A stretch of 14,264 nucleotides of DNA from DATMQA01 sp035566895 (GTDB taxonomy: Bacteria; Verrucomicrobiota; Verrucomicrobiia; Limisphaerales; UBA8199), in assembly GCA_035566895.1 (NCBI GenBank), contig DATMQA010000080.1:1-14264 (forward strand), read 5' to 3'. Shown piece after piece: positions 6,143 through 13,442 of the stretch (positions are counted from its first letter, which is position 1; each line of letters starts with the position of its first letter). The notes under the pieces are model-generated. The model had not been told where the DNA came from. It did not search any database and saw nothing but the letters and a program-made list of their open reading frames with translations. Made by a program: the position numbers and the translations under genes.

Positions 6143-8683
6143 ATGAAAGTCACCTTTAACTGGCTCAAACAATACGTCGATTTCGAATGGGCGCCGGACG
6201 AACTGGCGGAGCGCCTGACGATGCTCGGCATCGAGGTCGAAGGCATCCAGAAAATCGGCGGTGAATTCGAAGGCATCGTCGTCGCCCAGGTCGTCACCTG
6301 CGAAAAGCATCCCAACGCCGACAAGCTTTCGCTCTGTCGCGTGAACGACGGCAAAGGCGAACGGCAAATCGTCTGTGGCGCGCACAATTTCAAACCAGGC
6401 GACAAAGTTCCGCTCATTTTGCCCGGCGCCAGCCTGCCGGCCAAACCCGGCGAGCAACCCTTCACGATCAAGGTCGGCAAAATTCGCGGCGTCGAGTCGC
6501 ACGGAATGATGTGTTCGCCGCAGGAATTAGGTCTGCCCGACCAAATCGAGGGCCTGCTGATCTTGCGCGAGGACGCCGAGGTGGGACAACCCTTTGCCGA
6601 ATACCTTGGCCGCTCCGGCAGCGATGTCGTTTATGACCTGGAGGTCACACCCAACCGCCCGGATCTCAACAGCGTCATCGGGATCGCCCGTGAAATCGCG
6701 GCGGTGACGGGCAACCCTCTGCGAATGCCGGAGGTCAAAACTCAGGCTTCAGAGGCAAGAGAGCAGAAGCCGGGGGTCGGAGTCGAAGAGCTGGTGGCTG
6801 TCAGAATTGAGGATGCGGAGCTGTGCCCGCGCTACACCGCCCGGGTGGTTCAAGGTGTAAAGATCGCCCCCAGCCCTGATTGGTTGCGGAGCACGCTGGA
6901 AAAGGTGGGCATCCGCAGCATCAATAATGTGGTCGATGTGACGAATTATGTGATGCTTGAAGTGGGCCAACCGCTGCACGCGTTTGACTATCACCTGCTT
7001 CAGGGTGCCGCCGGCAGTCCTCCAAAAGGAAGTCACGCGGCCCGTCCTTCCATCGTCATCCGCCGCGCCGGCGAAGGCGAGAAGTTCATGACCCTCGATG
7101 GCCAGGAACGCACGCTCACCGGCCAGATGCTTCTGATCGCCGACGAGACCAGGCCCGTCGCCCTGGCCGGGGTCATGGGCGGGCAGAACAGCGAGATCGG
7201 CCCCAAGACGGCGGATGTCCTTATCGAAAGCGCGTATTTCAAACCGCAGAACATCCGGGCGACCTCCAAGAAGTTGGAATTACGCACCGAATCCTCCTAC
7301 CGCTTCGAGCGCGGCGGCGATGTCGGCATCTGCGATTGGGCCAGCCGGCGCGCCGCACAATTGATTCTCGAAACCGCCGGCGGCACGCTCGCCACAGGAG
7401 TCGTGGACATCTATCCGAAATCCGCTGAACCAAAACAAATCACTCTTCGTCCGAATAAAGTCAGCGAGCTGCTCGGGAGCGAACTTCGACCCGAGCAGAT
7501 CGAGTCTTACCTGGCCCAACTCGAGCTGAAGGTTGTGGGTCGCAAACCGCGTCCGGTGGATGCCGGGCCGGCTGCGTCCGAGCCGATAACCTTCCGCGTG
7601 CCGACTTTCCGCGTCGATCTCAAAAGGGAAGTCGATCTGATCGAGGAAGTGGCGCGGCTTTACGGCGTGGATAAGATCCCCGCAACACCACCGCGAGGCG
7701 CCACCGGGTCAAATCCGTACGATGCGGTGCACGATGAACTGGCCGACGCCCGCCGCCTGCTAACGGGTTTGGGGCTGCACGAATCCCAAGGGCAAACTCT
7801 CATTTCAGAAGCGGCGGCGCGAAATCTCACCGAAGCCCTGGTTCCCCTGGCCAATCCTCTGAGCAGTGACATGAACGTGCTTCGGCCAAGCCTGCTGCCG
7901 GGTCTGCTGGATGCCCTGCGCCATAATCTTAGCCATAAGAACTATGATGTGGCCACGTTCGAACTTGGGCGGACGTTTGCTCCCGTGGGGCAGGCATCCT
8001 CGCCTGCGGGTGCGCCAGCGCCGGAGATCCGGTCCGGTGGAGTCCGGGAAGAGCGCCGGCTGGCCCTGGCCCTGACCGGCCTGCGTAACCCTCTCTTCTG
8101 GAGCGGTGCCGACCGTGAGGCCAAATTCGATATTTACGACCTGAAGGGTTTGCTCGAGGAATTCTTCGAACAGTTCGGCCTCCGCGGTCTGAGCTACACC
8201 CGTCGCAAGGAGAGCACCGCCCTCTTTCTGGAATCGGCAACGATCCACCTTGGCAAATTCCAAATCGGGGAACTGGGCCAGTTGTTGCCCGCGCTCGCGA
8301 AGCAATACGACCTGCGGGATGCCGTGCTGCTGGCCGAGATCAATTTCGATTTGCTTTTGGAACGCCGCGGCACCTCCAAATCATTCCGGCCGCTGCCGGC
8401 GTTTCCACCGATTCGCCGTGATGTGGCGATGCTGGTGCCCGAAGCAACCACTCACGAAGCTGTGTTGCAGGTAGCCAGACAGGCCAAGCCGTCGAATCTC
8501 GAATCGGTTGAACTGTTTGACATCTTCCGCGGCAAGAATGTGCCGCCAGGCCAGAAAAGCATGGCTTACGCTTTCACCTACCGCAGTCCCGAGCGCACAT
8601 TGACCGATGCCGAAACCAACGCGGCGCACGAAAGGCTGGTCGAGCAGCTCAAGCAGAAGCTGCAGGCGACTGTGCGTGAATAA
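6143..8683 (+). CDS. pheT: Phenylalanine--tRNA ligase beta subunit
   Basis: This is the non-catalytic subunit of phenylalanyl-tRNA synthetase, carrying tRNA-binding and Tyr-editing domains. The 846 residues exceed the usual ~800. Domains in order are the EMAP/Myf-like OB fold (about 40-150, HPNADKL, GAHNF, GMMCS), the B3/4 editing domain (about 210-390, DVTNYVMLEVGQPLHAFD, GGQNSEI), B5 (about 415-490), the inactive class II core (VDLIEEVARLYG, YDLKGLLEEFF) and the C-terminal FDX-ACB domain (FPPIRRDVAMLVP to the end). The extra length sits in low-complexity linkers near 6998-7050, around 7540-7590 and at 7985-8040. The last contains an in-frame palindrome. A GAGG lies 10 bases before the ATG. 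The gene ends 15 bp from the convergent Yip1 gene. Confidence 0.97.
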   Translation: MKVTFNWLKQYVDFEWAPDELAERLTMLGIEVEGIQKIGGEFEGIVVAQVVTCEKHPNADKLSLCRVNDGKGERQIVCGAHNFKPGDKVPLILPGASLPAKPGEQPFTIKVGKIRGVESHGMMCSPQELGLPDQIEGLLILREDAEVGQPFAEYLGRSGSDVVYDLEVTPNRPDLNSVIGIAREIAAVTGNPLRMPEVKTQASEAREQKPGVGVEELVAVRIEDAELCPRYTARVVQGVKIAPSPDWLRSTLEKVGIRSINNVVDVTNYVMLEVGQPLHAFDYHLLQGAAGSPPKGSHAARPSIVIRRAGEGEKFMTLDGQERTLTGQMLLIADETRPVALAGVMGGQNSEIGPKTADVLIESAYFKPQNIRATSKKLELRTESSYRFERGGDVGICDWASRRAAQLILETAGGTLATGVVDIYPKSAEPKQITLRPNKVSELLGSELRPEQIESYLAQLELKVVGRKPRPVDAGPAASEPITFRVPTFRVDLKREVDLIEEVARLYGVDKIPATPPRGATGSNPYDAVHDELADARRLLTGLGLHESQGQTLISEAAARNLTEALVPLANPLSSDMNVLRPSLLPGLLDALRHNLSHKNYDVATFELGRTFAPVGQASSPAGAPAPEIRSGGVREERRLALALTGLRNPLFWSGADREAKFDIYDLKGLLEEFFEQFGLRGLSYTRRKESTALFLESATIHLGKFQIGELGQLLPALAKQYDLRDAVLLAEINFDLLLERRGTSKSFRPLPAFPPIRRDVAMLVPEATTHEAVLQVARQAKPSNLESVELFDIFRGKNVPPGQKSMAYAFTYRSPERTLTDAETNAAHERLVEQLKQKLQATVRE
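7990..8007. repeat. Palindromic insert within pheT
   Basis: A perfect 6-bp inverted repeat GCAGGC/GCCTGC with a 6-base spacer lies in the part of pheT that encodes GQASSPAGAPAPEIRSGG. The linker has no counterpart in E. coli PheT as I recall it. It looks like a small repeat element absorbed in frame; whether it recurs in the genome cannot be seen here. Confidence 0.45.
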
Positions 8684-8698
8684 CCGGCACGTCACTCC

Positions 8699-9322
8699 TT
8701 AGCCCAACAGGATAAGCGCGATTCTGCCAAAAACCCAGATCCCGAAGACCCAGAAGGCCGCTTCTTTGAAGGAAACGCCGCTCAGGCGCGCGAGCCCGAT
8801 CGCCAATACAGTCGTCGTCCATAAATGGAAGAAGTTCAACGCGTCCATGACCGCGCGGGCATGATTGCCCGCCGGTAGTTTGGCGACGAACATTGACAAA
8901 GCTGGGCGGGCTGTCACATCACCGGAGACCACGATTAGCAGCGACGTTACGACGGCGCCCAAGGCTGGGATGATGACAGCCAGGCCCACCACTTCCATCG
9001 CTTTCACAAACGAGAAACGGCTGTCCAGAAAAACCCGCGCGATGAACCAAAGGAGGAAGGCCGACCAACACGTCCCCGCAAACGCCCCGAAGCCGAGGGA
9101 TAACACCCAGCGCCACGAGACATCGCCGGAGGTGGTCTGCGCCAGAACGCTTCCCGTCACGACCGCCAGCAACGTCGGCCCCAACCAGTTCGCCGGGTTG
9201 TGCGGCGCGGCTGTGACTTCCGCGAAAACCTCGTCGGGACTGGCGAGCACGTTCAACATTTTAGCGGGGACCGAAGTGGTGGGGCGCGTGGCAGGGTTAG
9301 GGGTGAGAGCGAGCGCGTCCAT
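8699..9322 (-). CDS. Yip1-family integral membrane protein
   Basis: A 207-residue membrane protein. Residues 1-20 form a Thr/Pro-rich cytoplasmic start. Next comes PAKMLNVLASPDEVFAEV (about 19-36), the signature with which Yip1-domain proteins enter the membrane region. About five hydrophobic segments follow (near 46-63, 71-98, 107-134, 160-182 and 187-206). Bacterial Yip1-domain proteins have no assigned biochemical activity. It is the last gene of the ABC operon, starting 8 bp after the permease stop, which suggests it assists that transporter, but this is inferred. No ribosome site is visible (CCTGTAT before ATG), so translation may depend on coupling. It is convergent with pheT at 15 bp, and no terminator hairpin is seen in that gap. 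Confidence 0.75.
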   Translation of the reverse strand: MDALALTPNPATRPTTSVPAKMLNVLASPDEVFAEVTAAPHNPANWLGPTLLAVVTGSVLAQTTSGDVSWRWVLSLGFGAFAGTCWSAFLLWFIARVFLDSRFSFVKAMEVVGLAVIIPALGAVVTSLLIVVSGDVTARPALSMFVAKLPAGNHARAVMDALNFFHLWTTTVLAIGLARLSGVSFKEAAFWVFGIWVFGRIALILLG

Positions 9323-9330
9323 ATACAGGT

Positions 9331-10995
9331 TTATTTCGAGTCGCGCGAGACTTCAAAATTCTGGAAAAGCCTGGCCAGAGTCACAACAAGGACGAAATCG
9401 ACAAAATACTGGACTGCGAGCCAAGTGGCGACACCAAGCGGAACACCGAGCCGCGGCTCGAAATGCTTGCCGATGGCCACCGCCGCCCAGCCTGCGGGAT
9501 AGAAGACCAGGAACGACAGCGCGACAATCAGCAGCGCTTCAACGGCGCTGGCCGAATGCGCCTGGCCGCCGGCCCGTTTGGCGGCGGCGCGCAGGTAGTG
9601 AAGGTTCCAAACGCCGTTGAGCGCCACGGCAATCGCCGGATAGGCAAGCAGCATCACGATGATGGTGGTCCATTCCAACCGGCCGTAAGTCATCAGCGCA
9701 AGAATGCCCAGGGCCTGGCAGGCCAGGCAAAGCATGGCCGGCACTGTGAGCTCCGCCAGCGTTAGGCCCAACGGCGTAAATGGCAAGGTGCGAAAGCCGA
9801 CGAGCTGCTCGCCGTCACGCCGAAAATCGAACGAAAGAGTCCGTTGCAGCAAAAAGGCCAGCGCGGCCAAACACATCCCGATGCCCTGATTAAAATGCGC
9901 CGCGTCCTCAGGGGAAGTCCTGCCACCATCGGTTACCAGGCGGGTATACACCCTGAGCAGCGCGAATAGGAACCCCGTGTAAACCAGGGTAAAAGCGAGA
10001 GCTAAACCCAGCTCACGCTTCGAGCGCCGGGCGACAACGAGGTTTTTCCACACTATCGCGCCCACGCCATAAAAGAGCGGGATTCTCGGCAGGCCGAACG
10101 AGCGTTTGGGAAGGTTCGAATTCGCCACGACGCGGAGGCCTTGTTGAATGCGGAGGCGCTTCTCCGCCACGCGCGTCGTGTTGGCTAGTGAGGCTTCAAA
10201 CATGTCACTCTTGAGCCTCAGCAACCACCACAGGCTGGTTGCCGCGCCGAGGGCAAAACCGCTCAATTGAAGTGTGCAAAGCCAAAAGGAACGCCCCGTG
10301 AAAACGTGGGGCAGATGCACCAGCCACCGAGGGACAAGTCCCGGGGCGCTTAGCTCGGACAGAGTGACCGCTGGATAGAAAAGAACCTGAATTGAGGGTG
10401 AGGCCATGAAAGACGGGACGAGTTTCAAATCCCAGGCGGTGTGAAGATAAAGCGCCAGCAGCAGAGCGTAGGTCCCCAGCAGCATCCAGCGCATCCGGTA
10501 ATGCAACGGCTCTGGAATGGAGCCGGCAAAGATCGCCGCGCCCGTCTCGACGTGAAAACAGGCGATTTGGAAAAGGACAAGACAGAGCGCCATTACCAGC
10601 GGATGCCTAAGGTGCACCGCGAACAACGCGAAAAAGACCGCGCCTTGCCCGACGGCAAACAGGTAGCTGGGCAGCAGCCGGTAGAAAACGATTTGGCTTT
10701 GGGTGAAGGGACTGGTGAACAGAAACTCGATGTCCGGCCGTTCGAAAACCAAGCCCCGCTGCAAAAAACCCTTAAACAAAGACCCGCAAAAAAGCGCCAA
10801 CGCTCCGCCCGTCAAAACCTCACTCCGGACCAATTGGCCTGCGAATTCAAGACGGCGGTAGTGGAAAAAGAAACCCAGCAGGGTTGCGACCGCTATCCAG
10901 CCGAGAAGGGTTGTCGGACGACGCAGGCTTCGAACGAAATGGAACGACTTTCCTCTCAGCAGGGCCAGCCAGAGATAGAACAACGCGCGATTCAT
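9331..10995 (-). CDS. ABC exporter permease, ABC_export-like
   Basis: A polytopic membrane protein of 554 residues with about 12 hydrophobic segments in two halves, separated by a cytoplasmic region around 270-310 (basic, TRVAEKRLRIQQGLRVV). Motifs typical of putative ABC exporter permeases without an ATPase domain are PDIEFLFTSPFTQSQIVFYRLLP in the first half (about 87-109) and WKNLVVARRSKRELG near the start of the second. It forms the membrane channel for the ATPase encoded just upstream: the ATG overlaps the ATPase stop by 4 bases (ATGA), which indicates translational coupling. Cargo is unknown. I see no substrate-binding protein nearby, so export fits better than import. Family assignment is from overall pattern rather than a unique motif. 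Confidence 0.8.
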   Translation of the reverse strand: MNRALFYLWLALLRGKSFHFVRSLRRPTTLLGWIAVATLLGFFFHYRRLEFAGQLVRSEVLTGGALALFCGSLFKGFLQRGLVFERPDIEFLFTSPFTQSQIVFYRLLPSYLFAVGQGAVFFALFAVHLRHPLVMALCLVLFQIACFHVETGAAIFAGSIPEPLHYRMRWMLLGTYALLLALYLHTAWDLKLVPSFMASPSIQVLFYPAVTLSELSAPGLVPRWLVHLPHVFTGRSFWLCTLQLSGFALGAATSLWWLLRLKSDMFEASLANTTRVAEKRLRIQQGLRVVANSNLPKRSFGLPRIPLFYGVGAIVWKNLVVARRSKRELGLALAFTLVYTGFLFALLRVYTRLVTDGGRTSPEDAAHFNQGIGMCLAALAFLLQRTLSFDFRRDGEQLVGFRTLPFTPLGLTLAELTVPAMLCLACQALGILALMTYGRLEWTTIIVMLLAYPAIAVALNGVWNLHYLRAAAKRAGGQAHSASAVEALLIVALSFLVFYPAGWAAVAIGKHFEPRLGVPLGVATWLAVQYFVDFVLVVTLARLFQNFEVSRDSK

Positions 10996-11762
10996 GACGC
11001 GAGCTCTGCCAGCGACTCCTCGGGTTTTTCCGTCACCGCGAAAAAGACGTCTTCGAGCGAGGCGTCGGCGTGGAGCGTCGCCAAATTTCGAATTTCTTCA
11101 AGCGAGCCGAAGGTGCGTTTCTGGCCGCGATGCAGGATCAATACCTGGTCGCAGAGCGCCTCGACCAGCACCAGCAAATGCGACGAGAGCAGGAAGGCGG
11201 TGCCGGCGGTCGCGCGGCGGCGGATCGAGGCCTTGATGTTTCGGATGCCGCGCGGGTCCAGCCCGGTCAGCGGTTCATCCAGAATAATCACCCGCGGCTG
11301 GCGCAGGAACGCGCACGCGAGCGACAGCTTCTGCAGCATGCCGCGTGACAGGCTGGAGGCGATCTCGTCCTTTTTGTCGTCTAGTTCCAGTTCATCCAGC
11401 AGCGCGGCGTATTTTGCCTCCGGTTGCTCGACGCGATAGGTCAGGGCGATGAAATGCAGGTGCTCGGTGACCGTCAGCAAGTCGTAGGGATGCACCGTGT
11501 CCGGGATATAAGCGAACTGCTTCTTGGCCGCCACCGGCTCCCGTTCGATGTCGTGTCCAGCGACTCGAATCCTTCCCGCCGTTGGACGCAGAATTCCGGT
11601 GATGGCCCGCAAAGTCGTGGTCTTGCCGGCGCCGTTGGCCCCAACGACTCCGACGATTTGGCCCGGCTGCACCTGAAACGACAAGTCGCGAACGGCGGCG
11701 AAATCGCCATAGTTCCTGGCGAAGTTTTCGACCTCGATAACTGCAGATTGGGCTGGATTCAT
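10992..11762 (-). CDS. ABC transporter ATP-binding protein
   Basis: This 256-residue cytoplasmic ATPase is expected to drive the permease encoded next. All the nucleotide-binding motifs are present: Walker A GANGAGKTT (41-49), the Q-loop region FAYIPD (83-88, with Asp where Gln/Glu is usual), signature LSRGMLQKL (138-146), Walker B VIILDEP (158-164), D-loop GLDP and switch His 195 in SSH. The LSxGMxQK form and the LTVxEHL segment place it in the ABC-2-type exporter ATPases. The start ATG has no Shine-Dalgarno sequence (CTTAACCC). It is the first gene of a three-gene operon. About 120 bases upstream lie a strong -35 box and a dyad that could bind a repressor. Confidence 0.93.
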   Translation of the reverse strand: MNPAQSAVIEVENFARNYGDFAAVRDLSFQVQPGQIVGVVGANGAGKTTTLRAITGILRPTAGRIRVAGHDIEREPVAAKKQFAYIPDTVHPYDLLTVTEHLHFIALTYRVEQPEAKYAALLDELELDDKKDEIASSLSRGMLQKLSLACAFLRQPRVIILDEPLTGLDPRGIRNIKASIRRRATAGTAFLLSSHLLVLVEALCDQVLILHRGQKRTFGSLEEIRNLATLHADASLEDVFFAVTEKPEESLAELAS

Positions 11763-11880
11763 GGGTTAAGAGACAATCGTGGGCGAGAAAGGTCACGGCA
11801 GACGGCCTGGCGCGCGCCGGATTGGTTTGTTGGCCTGTGGCAGGGACCCAGGCTTAGGTTCCCGTTTTGGCCACGCGCTA

Positions 11881-11902
11881 CTGTCATAGGACAATATGAC
11901 AG
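11881..11902. promoter_or_regulatory. Operator-like inverted repeat upstream of ABC operon
   Basis: Perfect 7-bp arms CTGTCAT (11881-11887) and ATGACAG (11896-11902) flank an 8-base centre. Two half-sites with centres about 15 bases apart overlapping a -10 box have the form of a site for a dimeric repressor, such as the GntR-type regulators that often control ABC exporter operons. No regulator gene is in the window. Confidence 0.5.
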
Positions 11903-11921
11903 AAGCCTCGCTGAATGTCAA
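11893..11921 (-). promoter_or_regulatory. Promoter of the ABC/Yip1 operon
   Basis: On the minus strand a perfect TTGACA (11916-11921) is followed, after 17 bases, by CATATT (11893-11898), four of six matches to TATAAT; TATTGT with 19-base spacing is an alternative. Transcription toward the ATPase would leave a leader of about 120 nt. The -10 region overlaps the inverted repeat at 11881-11902. Confidence 0.5.
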
Positions 11922-12011
11922 AATTAAACAGGCTCCTCGATGTCCCTTGGCTTGGCGCATCGATACCGGCACTACCTTGCCAGTCAGGCGAAGATCAGAT
12001 CGCGGGTCTCC

Positions 12012-12035
12012 CTCTCCCCTTCGTAAAGGGGAGGG
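12012..12035. repeat. REP-like hairpin CTCCCCTT/AAGGGGAG
   Basis: A perfect 8-bp stem (12014-12021 with 12026-12033) with a CGTA tetraloop is extended by one G:T and one C:G pair. No T-run follows on either strand. CTCCCC...GGGGAG hairpins of this kind are common intergenic repeats in high-GC genomes. It could also end transcripts or stabilise RNA ends. Confidence 0.5.
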
Positions 12036-12237
12036 CGGAGGAACGCGGCGGTTCATGCGCGCGGAAAGGTCTTTCCCAGGTGGCCGTGGTGGCACCAACC
12101 TGATGCGCCCGCTGTTTCCAAACACTGCGCGTTTCTTGACGAATGGCACTTAGCCAGCATAGGCTCGGTCCATCGCACTGCCTTCAAAAACCAAGCCGCA
12201 AGGCGCCAGTATCATTTTCCTGAACTCCGCCCATGAC

Positions 12238-12612
12238 GTGCTGCTTTGCCTGCGCGATGACAAGCCAACGATTCCTTTCCCGGGCCAGTGGGACTTGCTC
12301 GGGGGCGGGTTGGAACCGGGCGAAACCCCGCTCGAATGCATCGTGCGCGAGATGCGCGAGGAAATCGAATTCGATTTGAAAGCTCCGAGCTTCTTCAAAT
12401 CTTACAACCTGGCGGACCGAATCGAGCACATGTTTTGGCAGCACTCAAACCTCGATATAGCATCAACACCGTTGCATGAAGGCCAGAGGCTGCGTTGGTT
12501 TTCTGAAAAGGAGATTCGCGCGATGCCCCGGGATGAATTGGCATTCGGCTTCAGGGACTTGTTGGTCGATTTTTACGAACAAGGTCCGTTCCGAAACGGG
12601 ACTGGAGGCTGA
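12238..12612 (+). CDS. Nudix (MutT-like) hydrolase, start uncertain
   Basis: Nudix enzymes hydrolyse nucleoside diphosphates linked to another moiety, with Mg2+. The Nudix box is clear: GGLEPGETPLECIVREMREE, with the usual closing Gly replaced by Glu (REEIEF). Upstream is FPGQWDLLGGG; downstream are a RIEHMFWQ strand and GQRLRWFSEKEI. The coordinates use GTG at 12238, the first ordinary start codon, giving 124 residues. However, the same frame is open back to 12163 and encodes PQGASIIFLNSAHDV just before, which is the expected first beta strand. The real protein probably begins near 12163-12190 with a non-standard codon (CTG at 12178 is one choice) or a one-base error hides the ATG at 12143. 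Substrate unknown. It is convergent with the SMUG1 gene, 32 bp away. Confidence 0.85.
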   Translation: MLLCLRDDKPTIPFPGQWDLLGGGLEPGETPLECIVREMREEIEFDLKAPSFFKSYNLADRIEHMFWQHSNLDIASTPLHEGQRLRWFSEKEIRAMPRDELAFGFRDLLVDFYEQGPFRNGTGG

Positions 12613-12644
12613 ACCCGATACCGACCAGCTATGGAATAGACTCG

Positions 12645-13442
12645 TTAACTCGTGCCGCTGCGCCGTTTCTTTGCCTTCCTGATTGGCTCACCCGGCCCAG
12701 ACGGACTTTTCGGCCAGATTCCCCGTTCCTCGAGCTGGCGGGTTGCCTGGCCGGGCCAGTCGCGATTGGCGGCCGGACTTGCCGGGCTGGGATGCAGGAT
12801 GCGGCCCAGTTTCGGCGCACCGTTCGCAAAAAGCGCCTCGGCTCGTTTAAAAGCAAAATCCCCAATGCCGATCAGCCACTGGGGTTGCAGGGCCACGACG
12901 ATGGCGCGCAAATGTTCGTCACAAGCGCTGAATAAACCCATGCGTTCGGACGTGGACAATTTGTCCGGCGTGCGGTTGCGGCCACTGCGCTCCAGGAAGG
13001 CCAACGGGCAGTAATTCATCACGGCGTGGTCGGAAAAAAAGCGCTCCGGGGTGACAAACCGCAACTGGAAAAGGCCCCACAACCTTTGCCCGCTGACTTC
13101 GGAACGGGCGCAGCCAAACCCGGTGACGGGCCGGCGAGGATGCTCGCGTAGCGGCTTGCCGATGGCAGCCTCAATTCCCAGCCACTCGCGCACGGCCGCG
13201 ATCTCGCCAAAGGGGACGCCGGTTTGCACCATCCCGAAGGGGCCGGGGTTCATGCCGAGGAAGACGACACGCTTTGGATGGGCGCCAAACCTGCGGATGT
13301 AAGCTTCATAAGACGGCCACGCGTACGCCAGCGGATTATAAACATGCGTGACCGGGGGGCCGAACTGCAGGCGAGCCAGGGCGCGATTGAGACGTTTTGC
13401 CGCCGCCAGGAGCTGCTCGCTGACTACCAGGCGGGATTTCAC
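12645..13442 (-). CDS. SMUG1-family uracil-DNA glycosylase
   Basis: Single-strand-selective uracil-DNA glycosylases (UDG family 3) remove uracil and oxidised pyrimidines such as 5-hydroxymethyluracil from DNA, starting base excision repair. The 265 residues carry the family signatures almost as in the human enzyme: GMNPGPFGMVQTGVPFGE (63-80, catalytic Asn 65), SEVSGQRLWG (114-123), NYCPLAFL (Asn 143, base recognition) and HPSPASPAANRDW (catalytic His 217). A basic tail (IRKAKKRRSGTS) at the C-terminus may bind DNA. The start is GTG at 13442, whose GTGA overlaps the stop of the upstream coiled-coil gene, so the two are translationally coupled. SMUG1 is scattered among bacteria, which hints at ancient transfer; that is background knowledge, not visible here. 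Confidence 0.93.
   Translation of the reverse strand: MKSRLVVSEQLLAAAKRLNRALARLQFGPPVTHVYNPLAYAWPSYEAYIRRFGAHPKRVVFLGMNPGPFGMVQTGVPFGEIAAVREWLGIEAAIGKPLREHPRRPVTGFGCARSEVSGQRLWGLFQLRFVTPERFFSDHAVMNYCPLAFLERSGRNRTPDKLSTSERMGLFSACDEHLRAIVVALQPQWLIGIGDFAFKRAEALFANGAPKLGRILHPSPASPAANRDWPGQATRQLEERGIWPKSPSGPGEPIRKAKKRRSGTS

Larger units (their letters stand above)
11763..12237. other. Divergent spacer between ABC operon and Nudix gene
   Basis: This 475-bp stretch has no gene I can support apart from the likely N-terminal part of the Nudix protein after about 12163. It holds the ABC promoter and dyad (11881-11921) and a REP-like hairpin (12012-12035). Small frames on both strands (11793-12149 minus; 11896-12153 plus) have no recognisable protein character. 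Confidence 0.5.

Noticed and set aside
8684..8698. Bidirectional terminator between pheT and the Yip1 gene
   Set aside because: The 15-bp gap has no inverted repeat; ends of these transcripts must lie inside the convergent genes or depend on Rho.
10105..10125. A tRNA T-arm-like GGTTCGAATTC
   Set aside because: It lies inside the permease coding sequence and no acceptor, D or anticodon arms can be built around it.
10441..11439. A 332-codon plus-strand frame opposite the ABC genes
   Set aside because: Crosses the overlap of two real genes on the other strand and ends in a poly-Ser tract; no protein character.
11793..12149. Small frames on both strands in the 11.8-12.15 kb spacer
   Set aside because: They run through a REP-like hairpin and a promoter region; composition random and no ribosome sites.
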